From Roseibacillus sp. (GTDB lineage: Bacteria > Verrucomicrobiota > Verrucomicrobiia > Verrucomicrobiales > Akkermansiaceae), in the NCBI GenBank assembly GCA_022448985.1, contig JAKVCR010000106.1:1-41926 (forward strand): 41,926 nt of DNA. Direction: 5' to 3'. This document shows, in pieces, positions 26,407 to 34,726 of this stretch. Made by a program: the position numbers and the translations under genes. The notes beneath the pieces were generated by a model. The model saw only the letters and a program-made list of their open reading frames with translations. It was not told where the DNA came from and did no database searches. Each line of letters begins with the position of its first letter. Within the stretch, counting starts at the first letter, position 1.

Positions 26407-27078
26407 TTACTGGGGTTCCGACTGCTCCCCCCCCGTAGTGCCGGAATCCTCGGACTTAAGGATCTCGAGTCCCGCATTGATCACCCTGGTGTTGGCCCAC
26501 TCGTCCCCCAGGCGGAGAAGTGGCTTGGAATAATCCTGGCGGGTGAGCAGCACGATCAGTTCCACGAAGACAAACAGGGGAATGACCAGGACGGCATTGC
26601 GGATCAGGCCCGAACGCCAGTTCCCCTCCAGGCTGACTCCTTCCATCGTGACCGCCTGAAGCTTCATGGCTTTCTTCCCCACGCTCTGTCCCTGGAGAAA
26701 GGAAAGCGAATCGCGCGAAATAATATAGCCCCCCAGCACCACCCAGGAAAGTTGATCTCCGACCTTGATGAAAGGATCAAGCAACTGCACGGCCAACGCC
26801 AGACCAAGGGCCACGACAGCGTCGAGGAAAGTTGCCAGCAGGCGGTTGCCCAGGGCGGCGTCCGCTCCCGGCACTTGTCCGCTCACCTGAGCGGACCCCG
26901 GTTGATCAGGATCGTCCGCACTTGAATTTGGATCAACCGACACCTTCAACGGCACCGTCGATCCACTCCCACCCTCTACCCTGGAAGGGGACAAGGCGGG
27001 CTTCGCTACGTCCGGGGGAGGAAGCGGACTGGACTCTGCCCTGGGATCGGAATGCGATTTCGAAGAATCCTCAGCCAT
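26407..27078 (-). CDS. RDD family membrane protein with disordered N-terminus
   Basis: 223 aa from ATG 27078. Residues 1-70 are rich in Ser/Pro/Asp and lack structure. The RDD domain follows with R79 and D87 in NRLLATFLDAV, then three hydrophobic spans and the GKKAMKL motif. It sits in the inner membrane; some RDD proteins are linked to ion exchange, but function here is unknown. Other in-frame starts at 27150 (ATG, preceded by GTGGGG) and 27159 (GTG) would add 24-27 residues and cannot be excluded. It is the first gene of the minus-strand train, 68 bp before the PQQ propeller, and divergent from the S9 peptidase. Confidence 0.8.
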   Translation of the reverse strand: MAEDSSKSHSDPRAESSPLPPPDVAKPALSPSRVEGGSGSTVPLKVSVDPNSSADDPDQPGSAQVSGQVPGADAALGNRLLATFLDAVVALGLALAVQLLDPFIKVGDQLSWVVLGGYIISRDSLSFLQGQSVGKKAMKLQAVTMEGVSLEGNWRSGLIRNAVLVIPLFVFVELIVLLTRQDYSKPLLRLGDEWANTRVINAGLEILKSEDSGTTGGEQSEPQ

Positions 27079-27224
27079 CACGGTGAAACAGTCCTGCAAT
27101 GCAGCGCGAAGGTCGAGACCTATTCCCGCATCCCACCTGATCAGCGCCATTTGCCCCACACTCGGAATTTCCTGAAATGGAGGCTTCTAACAGAGCGCTA
27201 TCCGGAGTAAGTCCGCCCTCCCCT

Positions 27225-27230
27225 TACATT
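27225..27230 (+). promoter_or_regulatory. TACATT -10 element with leaderless geometry before the S9 peptidase
   Basis: TACATT ends 7 nt before the ATG at 27238, so the predicted transcript starts at or next to the start codon. There is no recognisable -35 at the expected position and no Shine-Dalgarno. Confidence 0.35.
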
Positions 27231-27237
27231 CTGCATC

Positions 27238-30200
27238 ATGCAGCACTTCTACACGCTCGTCCTTCTTTTTGCCCTCTCTTCCATTTTTGTCCCTCCCGTC
27301 CCGGCACGGGACACTGCCAGCCGCAGCGGAGAGCCCTCTGCCGGACATTCTGCTCCGACAAAGACTGCAAAAGGCACGAAATCCAAAACCAAGCCGCCCA
27401 AGGGCAGGGAAGGCGGCAGGAAGAAGCGTTCTCCCAGGAAACCCATTGCCCCTCCTGACTACGCCCAGTGGGAACAGTTGAACATGGGGAGCCGCAGGAT
27501 ATCCCGCGACGGCCAATGGCTGGTGTTCGGCATCAGGAGAGTCGATGAAAAGGGCTCGCTCCATCTCCACCGCATCCAGGGTGGGAAAAGCGAGGAGAAG
27601 GAGGTGTTCCCCCAGGGCGAGCGCCCCGTCTTCTCCAACGACAGCAATTGGCTGGCGGTAACGATGGGCCAGAGCCCGGAGGAGAAGAAGAAAGCCAAGT
27701 CCTCCAAGGCTCCTCCCTCACCCGGAAACACCGTCAAGCTGCGTTCCCTCGCCAACGGAAAAACCACGGAATTCGAGAATGTCGGTGCCGTGGTGTTCAG
27801 TGACGATAGCCGCTTCGCGGCCATCGAGGTGATTGGAAAGGCTCCGCCCCCGCGCCCGGGATCACCTCCTTCCCAGCCTGCCAAGGCCCTCCTCGTACGC
27901 AACCTCGCTACCGGCGACGACACCACCTTCGGAAACGTCACCAGATTCACGTGGAGTCGACAGGACGCTCTTCTCGCCCTGGTCGTCGATTCCCCCAGTA
28001 TCAGCAATTCGCTTCAGCTCTTCGATCCGGAGAAGGAAACCCTCAGGACCCTCGAGAGCAGCGACCAGGACTATGTCGGCTTGCTCTGGCGCAAGGACTC
28101 CTTCGACCTCGCCGCGACCCGGCAGATGAAATTCGGCGACAAGGAAGACATTTCCCACACCCTCCTTGCGTTCCGCGATCTGGACGAACCGGCTACCCCT
28201 GCTGGCAGCGCGGCCATCTACGACCACAGCAAGGACCGTTCCTTCTCCCCCGCGCACTATATTACTCCCACCCTGAGCTGGGCGCAGGATGGCCGGGCGC
28301 TCCATTGCTCGCTCAAGAAGTGGGAGAACAGGCCCAAGGATTTCCCTTCCCCGCCAGAGCCGACCGGGAAAAAAAGAAAGGGCAGGAAGGATAAAAAGCA
28401 GAAGGCCAGCACGGAGGAGGATGATTCCACCAAAAAGCCGGCCAAGAGGGAGGAGCCCTCCAAGAATGCACCCAAGGAGAAACCCAAAGAGACCGGGGCC
28501 AAGTCCGAGGCCCCGGCAAAAACCCTCCGCGAGACCCTCACCACCCCCTCCAACGTGGAAGTCTGGCACTCCCGGGACGCCACAATCATGCCACGGCAGA
28601 AGAAGGAGGCCTCCAAACGCAAGAACCCCGCCCGCAAGGCGGTCTGGTGGATCGCGGAGGAAAAACTGGTCCAGCTTGAGAACGAACTGACCGAGCGGGT
28701 CACCATCACGAAGGACGGACGCCGGGCCATTGGACTGGATGCCTCGCCCCACGAACGCTCCGCCATGTTCGGACCCAGCCTCCACGACGTCTACGCTATC
28801 AACACCAGCAATGGAAAACGCAACCGCATCCTGGAAGGAGTAAAGTTCACCCTCTCGACCAGCCCCGATGGCCGCTTCCTTCTCTTCCTGCGTGAGGGAC
28901 AGGTCTGGAGCCACGACCTCAGGAACGGAAAGCAACGCAACCTCACCGCCAGACTGAAACCCTCCTTTACCGACCAGAAAGATGACACCCTCGCGACGGA
29001 GAAGCGTCCCTTTGGCAATGGTGTGTGGCTCACCGACAGTTCTGCCGTCCTTCTCTACGATCGCTACGACATCTGGCTCCTCGACCCCCGGGGAGAACGC
29101 GCCCGCAAACTAACTGACGGCCGGGAGCAGGAGATCCGGCATCGCCTGTCGCGGGCGAGTTTCCGTGAGGACAATGATGGGGCTCTCGCCCCGGGAGATC
29201 GTCTCTACATCGGCCTCTCCGGTGAACGCACCAAGAAATCCGGATACGGAACCCTCACCCTCGGGGACAGGAAGCATCCCGCCGTCGATTGGGAAACCCA
29301 CCTCCTTGAGGATACGCTTCTCCTCTACCTTGAACGCGCCCGGGATGCCGAGGTCTTCACCTTCACCCGGGAACGAACCGATCAATCCCGCAATCTTTTC
29401 CTCTCCGGCCCCGGACTGAAGTCCTCCCGCCAGGTTACCACTACCAATGAGTTCCAGAAAAACTACCACTGGGGGCGCTCCGAACTCGTCAACTTCCGGA
29501 ACAAGCAGGGCGTTCCACTGCAGGGCATGCTCACCTACCCCGCAGGATACCGGAAAGGGAAGAAATACCCCATGATCGTCTACATCTACGAAAAACGCTC
29601 ACAGGATCTGCACCGCTACTACACTCCGAGCGAGAAGCACCCCTATAACCCCTGCGTCTTCTCGGCGGAGGGCTATTTCGTGTTCCAACCCGACATCGTC
29701 TATCGACCCCAGAAACCCGGGATCTCAGCCGTGGACTGCGTGGTTCCGGCAGTCGAAAAGGTCCTCGAGACAGGAATGGTTGATTCCCGGAGAGTCGGCC
29801 TGATGGGGCATTCCTGGGGCGCCTACCAGACCTCCTTCATCGTCACCCGGACCGACCTCTTCTCGGCCGCGGTAGCTGGGGCTCCCCTCACCGACCTGAT
29901 GAGCATGTCGGTGAGCGTCTACTGGAATTCCGGCGGCACCAACGCCCGCATCTTCGCGCAATCGCAGGGGCGCATGAACAAGCCCTTCTGGCAGGATGCC
30001 GAGAATTACGCCCGCAATTCCCCCATTCATGGACTGGACACCCTCAACACGCCCCTCCTCATCGCCTTCGGGGACAAGGATGGTGCCGTTGACTGGGACC
30101 AGGGCATTGAGATGTACAATGCCGCCCGCTGGGCCGGGAAGGACGATGTCGTCCTCCTCGTGTATCCCGGTGAGAATCACGGCCTGCGCAAGGAAGAAAA

Positions 30201-30384
30201 CATGGTGGACTACCACTACCGCGTCAGGGAGTGGATGGCACACTTCCTCAAGGACGAAACCGGCAGGAAGTGGATCACCGAGGGCAAGTCGTTCCTGGCG
30301 CGCGAAAAGGAAAAGGAAGAACTCAAGAAGAAGGACAGCTCAAAACCTGCCCCTGGCAAACCACAAGCGGAAGCTGGCAAGTAA
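27238..30384 (+). CDS. Secreted S9 (prolyl oligopeptidase/DPP-like) serine peptidase with K/E/P-rich insert
   Basis: 1048 aa, longer than the usual 650-750. A signal peptide (MQHFYTLVLLFALSSIFVPPVPA) is followed by a basic stretch, then a beta-propeller (about 75-760). A Lys/Glu/Pro low-complexity insert lies at about 377-435. The catalytic domain is at the C-terminus with S859 in GHSWGAYQ, D946 or D948 in FGDKDGAVDW and H981 in GENHGLRKEE. The protein ends in a second Lys-rich tail. It hydrolyses peptides, probably oligopeptides, in the periplasm or outside the cell. The small PH-like gene starts 86 bp downstream. The insert may shield or tether the propeller; I know of no function for it. 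Confidence 0.9.
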   Translation: MQHFYTLVLLFALSSIFVPPVPARDTASRSGEPSAGHSAPTKTAKGTKSKTKPPKGREGGRKKRSPRKPIAPPDYAQWEQLNMGSRRISRDGQWLVFGIRRVDEKGSLHLHRIQGGKSEEKEVFPQGERPVFSNDSNWLAVTMGQSPEEKKKAKSSKAPPSPGNTVKLRSLANGKTTEFENVGAVVFSDDSRFAAIEVIGKAPPPRPGSPPSQPAKALLVRNLATGDDTTFGNVTRFTWSRQDALLALVVDSPSISNSLQLFDPEKETLRTLESSDQDYVGLLWRKDSFDLAATRQMKFGDKEDISHTLLAFRDLDEPATPAGSAAIYDHSKDRSFSPAHYITPTLSWAQDGRALHCSLKKWENRPKDFPSPPEPTGKKRKGRKDKKQKASTEEDDSTKKPAKREEPSKNAPKEKPKETGAKSEAPAKTLRETLTTPSNVEVWHSRDATIMPRQKKEASKRKNPARKAVWWIAEEKLVQLENELTERVTITKDGRRAIGLDASPHERSAMFGPSLHDVYAINTSNGKRNRILEGVKFTLSTSPDGRFLLFLREGQVWSHDLRNGKQRNLTARLKPSFTDQKDDTLATEKRPFGNGVWLTDSSAVLLYDRYDIWLLDPRGERARKLTDGREQEIRHRLSRASFREDNDGALAPGDRLYIGLSGERTKKSGYGTLTLGDRKHPAVDWETHLLEDTLLLYLERARDAEVFTFTRERTDQSRNLFLSGPGLKSSRQVTTTNEFQKNYHWGRSELVNFRNKQGVPLQGMLTYPAGYRKGKKYPMIVYIYEKRSQDLHRYYTPSEKHPYNPCVFSAEGYFVFQPDIVYRPQKPGISAVDCVVPAVEKVLETGMVDSRRVGLMGHSWGAYQTSFIVTRTDLFSAAVAGAPLTDLMSMSVSVYWNSGGTNARIFAQSQGRMNKPFWQDAENYARNSPIHGLDTLNTPLLIAFGDKDGAVDWDQGIEMYNAARWAGKDDVVLLVYPGENHGLRKEENMVDYHYRVREWMAHFLKDETGRKWITEGKSFLAREKEKEELKKKDSSKPAPGKPQAEAGK

Positions 30385-30434
30385 CCGCACCCCGGGAAGC
30401 TGCCAGGGCAGGAAGGCGAGGCCCGAGATCTCCC

Positions 30435-30463
30435 TTGGGCAAGCAGTGCTTTCCTTGTAAAGT
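30435..30463 (+). promoter_or_regulatory. Candidate leaderless promoter before the PH-like membrane gene
   Basis: TTGGGC (30435-30440), an exact 17-bp spacer and TAAAGT (30458-30463) end 7 nt before the ATG at 30471. Transcription would begin at about the A of the start codon. Confidence 0.4.
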
Positions 30464-30470
30464 TGATTCC

Positions 30471-30881
30471 ATGGGTTCGACCGGCGACGTCTACCGCAGA
30501 ATCGATAAGTCCTGGTGGCTGTCCTTTACTACGGGGTTACTGGTATGCCTCTCCTGCCTCTTGGCTGTCAGCGGAGCTTGGCTTCACATCATCTGGGTAG
30601 CCCCATGGGCGATTCTGATTCCCTGTTTCTGGAATCCGCTGACGGTCCGGGTCACCGGGGAAACCCTCGAGGCCCAGCTGGGAATCGGCATCCTGAAGAA
30701 AACGATCTCCCTCGCTGAAATTAAAAGCATCAAGGTGATCGACGTCCCCCTGAGGAAGCGGAGACACAAGATCTGGGTTTGCTTCCAAGGAAGAGCTCTG
30801 GAGATCATCACCCGGGATGATGCGGTGCTCTGGCTCGGCAGCCCCGAACCGGAGACGCTGGCCTCCTTTCTCGAGAAGTGA
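30471..30881 (+). CDS. Small membrane protein with PH-like (DUF304-type) C-terminus
   Basis: 136 aa. After MGSTGDVYRRIDKSWW come one or two hydrophobic spans (LSFTTGLLVCLSCLLAV and HIIWVAPWAILIPCFW), then a soluble half starting LTVRVTGETLEAQLGIGIL with strands ISLAEIKSIKVIDV and KIWVCFQGRALEIITRDD. That two-span plus beta-rich arrangement is like bacterial PH (bPH) proteins, though no motif proves it. The ATG at 30471 is chosen because upstream sequence in the same frame overlaps the peptidase. It converges with rnhA. Function unknown. Confidence 0.75.
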   Translation: MGSTGDVYRRIDKSWWLSFTTGLLVCLSCLLAVSGAWLHIIWVAPWAILIPCFWNPLTVRVTGETLEAQLGIGILKKTISLAEIKSIKVIDVPLRKRRHKIWVCFQGRALEIITRDDAVLWLGSPEPETLASFLEK

Positions 30882-30949
30882 AATACCTTCCTCGGGGGGT
30901 GAGCCAGCTCCGGCCCCGCACGCCTGTGGTTCGCCCGGAGCCCCTGCCT

Positions 30950-31453
30950 TCAGTCAAAGAGGCCGGGTTCCTCTCCCGCAAGTTGCTCCTCATCCAGGTA
31001 GCCTTCATCGGAAGGAAGCTCCCTGCCTTCCGCCGCTTCCACGGCAAGAGCATCGCAGCACTCGTTCTCGGCATGACCGGCGTGACCCTTGACCCACTCC
31101 CAGTGAAGTTCGTGCCCCCCGCATACCGCATCGAGACGCTTCCAGAGATCCTCGTTGCGGAGACGCTGGCCCGGACCCCGTCGCCAGCCGAGGCCCTTCC
31201 ATTTTTGCAACCAGCCGCGAGTCATGGCATTGACGAGGTATCTTGAATCCGACGAGACCGTCACCCGGCAGGGCTGTTTCAATTCTTCAATCCCCGCGAT
31301 AGCAGCAAGTAATTCCATGCGGTTGTTGGTCGTGCGGGCGAATCCCCCGCTTAGTTCCCTCCGGTGCGTCCCGGACTTGAGAACGACCCCATAGCCGCCA
31401 GGTCCCGGATTCCCACGGCAGGCCCCGTCGGTAAAAATCTCCACCTCCTTCAA
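30950..31453 (-). CDS. rnhA: Ribonuclease HI
   Basis: 167 aa with a TTG start at 31453 (MKEVEIFTDGACRGNPG when translated). The catalytic set is complete and nearly in E. coli numbering: D9, E47, D69, H124 and D134 in TDGACRGNPG, NNRMELLAA, SSDSRYLV, KGHAGH and NECCDALA. The basic handle region is present (WLQKWKGLGWRRGPGQ). It cuts the RNA of RNA-DNA hybrids in the cytoplasm. The reading frame is open further upstream but the sequence there is not protein-like and no ATG is found; a GTG at 31444 would be the other choice. The C-terminus has a short acidic tail (GYLDEEQLAGEEPGLFD). Confidence 0.93.
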   Translation of the reverse strand: MKEVEIFTDGACRGNPGPGGYGVVLKSGTHRRELSGGFARTTNNRMELLAAIAGIEELKQPCRVTVSSDSRYLVNAMTRGWLQKWKGLGWRRGPGQRLRNEDLWKRLDAVCGGHELHWEWVKGHAGHAENECCDALAVEAAEGRELPSDEGYLDEEQLAGEEPGLFD

Positions 31454-31543
31454 GGACGCGAATGTCCGCCGGATCCCTTGCCGAGTCGAGGAATTTGGAC
31501 CCCCGCATGGACAAGGAGTTGGGCCGCAGGCACACTCCCCGCA

Positions 31544-32200
31544 ATGGCTCTGGAAGAGATCGCCCTGCAACTCGACGAGGGCAAACTCCCGTCTCGGGTT
31601 TCCGCCCTCATCGAGGAGGCGGAGCGCCGACTCGATCATCTCTTCGAGACTAATCGCAACCGCAGGGTCCCGCGGTTTCTTCCCAGCGATCCGGTTCTCC
31701 TCTACCGGGTCCTGAGATTTCTCACCGAGGAGGATCTCCCCACCGGGCGGACCTTCTGCGAGTGGGGCAGTGGCTTTGGCGTGGGGGCCTGCCTGGCCTC
31801 CCTCCTCGGCTACCGGGCCTACGGGCTGGAGATTGAGGAAGATCTCGTCGTACTGGCGAGACAACTGGCCCACGATCAGGGAATCACGGTCGAAAACCTC
31901 TGCGCGAGCTACTTTCCCGAGGGCTACGGATCCTACCCCGCCCAGGGAGGAGCGGAGTTGATGACCCCCGAACCCGATTCGCGCTGGGAGAATACCACGG
32001 TGCCCGTCCCCGCCTACGAGGGGATGGATTGCGAGGTCGACGAGATCGACGTGTTCTACGTCTATCCGTGGCCCGGGGAACAGGAACTCATGCACGACCT
32101 CTTCGAAACCGTAGCCGCGGACGGTGCTATCCTGATCGCCTACTACGGGGACAAGGACATGGCGGCCTATCGCAAGAAGGTGGGCGACGACTGGGAATAG
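31544..32200 (+). CDS. Class I SAM-dependent methyltransferase-like protein
   Basis: 218 aa. Residues 1-65 are mostly helical and precede a Rossmann-like domain: motif I CEWGSGFGVGACLAS, the acidic end of beta-2 in YGLEIEEDLV, and a later strand DVFYVYPWPGEQELMHDLF followed by AADGAILIAYYG. This fits a SAM-binding fold, but the catalytic motif is not distinctive, so the substrate (small molecule, RNA or protein) is unknown. The ATG at 31544 is the first in-frame ATG after an open but non-protein-like stretch. It is divergent from rnhA with a 90-bp gap and converges with the SolA-like gene. Confidence 0.75.
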   Translation: MALEEIALQLDEGKLPSRVSALIEEAERRLDHLFETNRNRRVPRFLPSDPVLLYRVLRFLTEEDLPTGRTFCEWGSGFGVGACLASLLGYRAYGLEIEEDLVVLARQLAHDQGITVENLCASYFPEGYGSYPAQGGAELMTPEPDSRWENTTVPVPAYEGMDCEVDEIDVFYVYPWPGEQELMHDLFETVAADGAILIAYYGDKDMAAYRKKVGDDWE

Positions 32201-32237
32201 GGAATCAAGGGGAATGAAGTGCGCGGGAGGCCCGCCT

Positions 32238-33398
32238 TCAGGCAAACCGCTGCGGGGAGAGAAACTCTACCGGATGCGGGGTGGCGCCTTCGCAGGCAAA
32301 ATCTGACAGTATTTCCCCCATCACACTGGCAAACTTGTACCCGTGACCACTGAATCCGGCGGCGAGAGTGACATTGCCATTCCCGGGATATGGGCCCAAC
32401 ACGAAATGCCCATCAGCGCTGTTGGTGTATAGGCAGGTGCAACTCGCAAGAAGCGGCCCATCGGCATCCGGAATCCACTTTCGCAGGACCCCCTGCAGAG
32501 ACGCGATCTCCTCCTCACTCACCCCGGTCCTCTCGCCAGCAGGATCATCCATCTCTTCACCGGGGCGATGCAGCGCGATCTTGAAGCCCCGTTGACCGAA
32601 CTCCGTCATGGGAAAGCCATAGTGCCCATACGGAGCCTCGGTTTCGATGAACCAGCAGGGGAAGTCCCCGAGGAGGAGGCTGGCACCTGCCCGATCAGCC
32701 GCCACATCGAACCACGCCAGGACCTGCCGTGTGACCGAGAAGCCGGTTTCAAGGTCGCGAAGCATGCGCCCTGACCACGCTCCCGCGGTCAGGATCAGAT
32801 GCCCCCCCTCCACCATTCCCCTTCTCGTCCGCACGGTCACACCGGATCCGTTTTCCTGCCAGTCGAGGATCTCCTCCCCGGTCCGGATTTCCGCCCCATG
32901 GGAACAGGCCAGGTTCACATGCGCCCGCAGGGCCTTCTCCGGTCGGATAAACCCCGCATCCTCCTCAAAAAACCCCACGAATCCATCCCCGACCCGGAAG
33001 GCAGGGAAACGTTGCTCCACCTCACGGGCCTCCAGTAACTGGTAATCCAACCCGTGCTCGCATGCTGCCGCGAGGGCCCCGGGGACGATCGCACCATCAC
33101 GGGGACCAAGATAGAGCCCACCAGTCCGGTGGAAGATTCTCTGCCCCGGATCCTTGTTCCCACACAACTCATTCAGTTCGTCCCACAGCTGATAGCCCCT
33201 TTGCAGGAGCGGAACATAGTCGGGATGTTCGTAGTAGGACTGCCGGATCATGCGCGAGTGCCCATGATGGGAACCGAGCTCATGCGGGAGATCGAACTGT
33301 TCAAGGCCAAGCACCCGCTTCCCCCGCCGGGCAAGATGATAACAGGCTGCGGAGCCCATGGAGCCGACGCCGGCGACAATGACATCGTAGGTTTTCAA
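32238..33398 (-). CDS. solA: SolA-like FAD amine oxidase (sarcosine / N-methyltryptophan oxidase family)
   Basis: 386 aa. The N-terminal Rossmann motif is DVIVAGVGSMGSAACYHLA, followed by GLEQFDLPHELGSHHGHSRMIR. The family covalent-FAD cysteine occurs in LLASCTCLYTNSADGHFVLG near residue 319, as in monomeric sarcosine oxidase and SolA. It oxidises N-methyl amino acids to formaldehyde, glycine or the free amino acid and hydrogen peroxide. The start is TTG at 33398 with an AAGGGG Shine-Dalgarno about 7 nt upstream; there is no nearer ATG. The nitrilase gene ends 3 bp before it, so the two are coupled. Substrate (sarcosine, N-methyl-Trp, pipecolate) cannot be told from sequence. Confidence 0.9.
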   Translation of the reverse strand: MKTYDVIVAGVGSMGSAACYHLARRGKRVLGLEQFDLPHELGSHHGHSRMIRQSYYEHPDYVPLLQRGYQLWDELNELCGNKDPGQRIFHRTGGLYLGPRDGAIVPGALAAACEHGLDYQLLEAREVEQRFPAFRVGDGFVGFFEEDAGFIRPEKALRAHVNLACSHGAEIRTGEEILDWQENGSGVTVRTRRGMVEGGHLILTAGAWSGRMLRDLETGFSVTRQVLAWFDVAADRAGASLLLGDFPCWFIETEAPYGHYGFPMTEFGQRGFKIALHRPGEEMDDPAGERTGVSEEEIASLQGVLRKWIPDADGPLLASCTCLYTNSADGHFVLGPYPGNGNVTLAAGFSGHGYKFASVMGEILSDFACEGATPHPVEFLSPQRFA

Positions 33399-33401
33399 AG
33401 A

Positions 33402-34169
33402 TCACCCCTTGATATCATCGAGAGCGGGAAACTCCCGCCTCCAGGCAACCAGATCGGAATGATCCAGCTCACAGGAGAGCACTGTCTCCGAGTCCCCGGC
33501 TTCCGCGAGGAGGGCGCCGTGATGGTTGACGATCCGGGACCCTCCCGGATAGCGAAAGCGAGGATCGCTCCCCACCCGGTTGACCCCCACCACACAGGCG
33601 AGGTTTTCAATGGCCCGTGCGTCCAGCAGGGTCTTCCAGTGCCGGAACCGTGTGTCGGGCCAGTTGGCGCTGACTGTGAAGAGATCGGCTCCGTTGCGTA
33701 CACCCTCCCGGAAGAGTTCCGGAAAACGGAGATCATAACAAATCACCGGGCAAACCGTGAAATTGTGCCAGCGGAACATGGCCAACCCATCCCCGGGGCG
33801 ATAGTGCCTCGATTCGTCGGTGTAGGAGAACGTATAATTCTTCTGGTAGAGAGCCACGGGCCGCCCGGAGGGATCATAAACCGCCAGCTCATTCCGGCCC
33901 ATCCCGGAGGAGGGATCCCTGCTCACAAGGCCCCCGAGGACGTGGCTCTCATATTGCCAGGCCAGGGAGGAGAGAAACTTCTCGGTCTCGCTCTCCTTCC
34001 CCTCCGCCAGCTTGGAGACATCCATGCTGAACCCGGTGGAAAACATCTCCGGCAGCACGATGAGCGACCCCGGAGACACTCCCCACTTGGTGAGGAGCCG
34101 CCGGACCGTGTCAAAATTGGCCTCCCGGTTTTCCCAGGCGATATCATATTGCAGGGCGACAACATTCAT
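33402..34169 (-). CDS. Nitrilase superfamily amidase (omega-amidase / YafV-like)
   Basis: 255 aa. The nitrilase triad is present: E41 in VLPEMFSTGF, K110 in YQKNYTFS and C144 in VICYDLRFPE. The MFSTGF and KNYTFSY strings are typical of the omega-amidase/YafV branch, which deamidates alpha-ketoglutaramate in the cytoplasm. It lies 3 bp upstream of the SolA-like oxidase, so the pair may process nitrogen from methylated amino acids together; that is inference. A longer leader (TACAGG 21 nt before ATG) is only a weak promoter candidate. Confidence 0.9.
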   Translation of the reverse strand: MNVVALQYDIAWENREANFDTVRRLLTKWGVSPGSLIVLPEMFSTGFSMDVSKLAEGKESETEKFLSSLAWQYESHVLGGLVSRDPSSGMGRNELAVYDPSGRPVALYQKNYTFSYTDESRHYRPGDGLAMFRWHNFTVCPVICYDLRFPELFREGVRNGADLFTVSANWPDTRFRHWKTLLDARAIENLACVVGVNRVGSDPRFRYPGGSRIVNHHGALLAEAGDSETVLSCELDHSDLVAWRREFPALDDIKG

Positions 34170-34237
34170 CTCGGCAATCGTGCTCCCTGACCTGTATTCC
34201 TACTTCCGTTCCTTGATCCGGATGCGCCCGCTCTCCT

Positions 34238-34600
34238 CTATGCCGTGAGCCCACACTGATAGTCCCACCAGGTCGGATTGAGAGGTGCAAAGGGCTCCTT
34301 GAGCTTCTCCAGCTCTTCGGCGGGGCCATGAATCTCAATCCGGGTAATCTCGACCAGCTCGAAGAGCTGGTCCAGTTCCCCGCTCACGTTTTCGACATGA
34401 GCGAGGGCACCAGCAGCCCCCGTATACCCTTCCCGGCAGAACAGCTGGTCCCCATTCAACGTAAAATTGTAATAGAGGGCCGCATCCTCCTTTTCCACCT
34501 TGGCAACGAACGCAGGCAGAAGGGCCTTCACTTCTTCCTCCTTGCCCTCGTGGATCTTGAAGTAGGGATGAATACTGACGACGCTACTGTGATCGGCCAT
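34238..34600 (-). CDS. ABM-type (antibiotic biosynthesis monooxygenase/quinol monooxygenase-like) protein
   Basis: 120 aa, one dimeric alpha/beta-barrel-like domain. VSIHPYFKIHEGKEEEVKAL, a middle strand LYYNFTLNGDQLFCREGYTG, and ENVSGELDQLFELVEITRIEI are the usual ABM pattern. Members are cofactor-free monooxygenases or just structural relatives; function is not certain. It lies 68 bp upstream of the nitrilase gene and likely shares its transcript. The last 15 residues (NPTWWDYQCGLTA) are an unusual aromatic tail. Confidence 0.8.
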   Translation of the reverse strand: MADHSSVVSIHPYFKIHEGKEEEVKALLPAFVAKVEKEDAALYYNFTLNGDQLFCREGYTGAAGALAHVENVSGELDQLFELVEITRIEIHGPAEELEKLKEPFAPLNPTWWDYQCGLTA

Positions 34601-34659
34601 ATCGTAAGGCTCGGGGGATCCCGCCCGGGAGGCAAGGGAGAAACAGCTCCTGCAGCCCC

Positions 34660-34698
34660 CTGAAAAACGAGAACCGCGCTCCGGTAAGGAGCGCGGTC
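34660..34698 (-). terminator. Intrinsic terminator of the HU gene
   Basis: A perfect 10-bp stem ACCGCGCTCC / GGAGCGCGGT (34674-34683 and 34689-34698) with a five-base loop lies 29 bp after the HU stop. On the minus strand the stem is followed by TCTCGTTTTTC, so it works in the HU direction. It insulates the ABM-nitrilase-solA genes from HU. Confidence 0.85.
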
Positions 34699-34726
34699 CG
34701 CGAAGGATTTGTCTCTTGGCCGCTGA

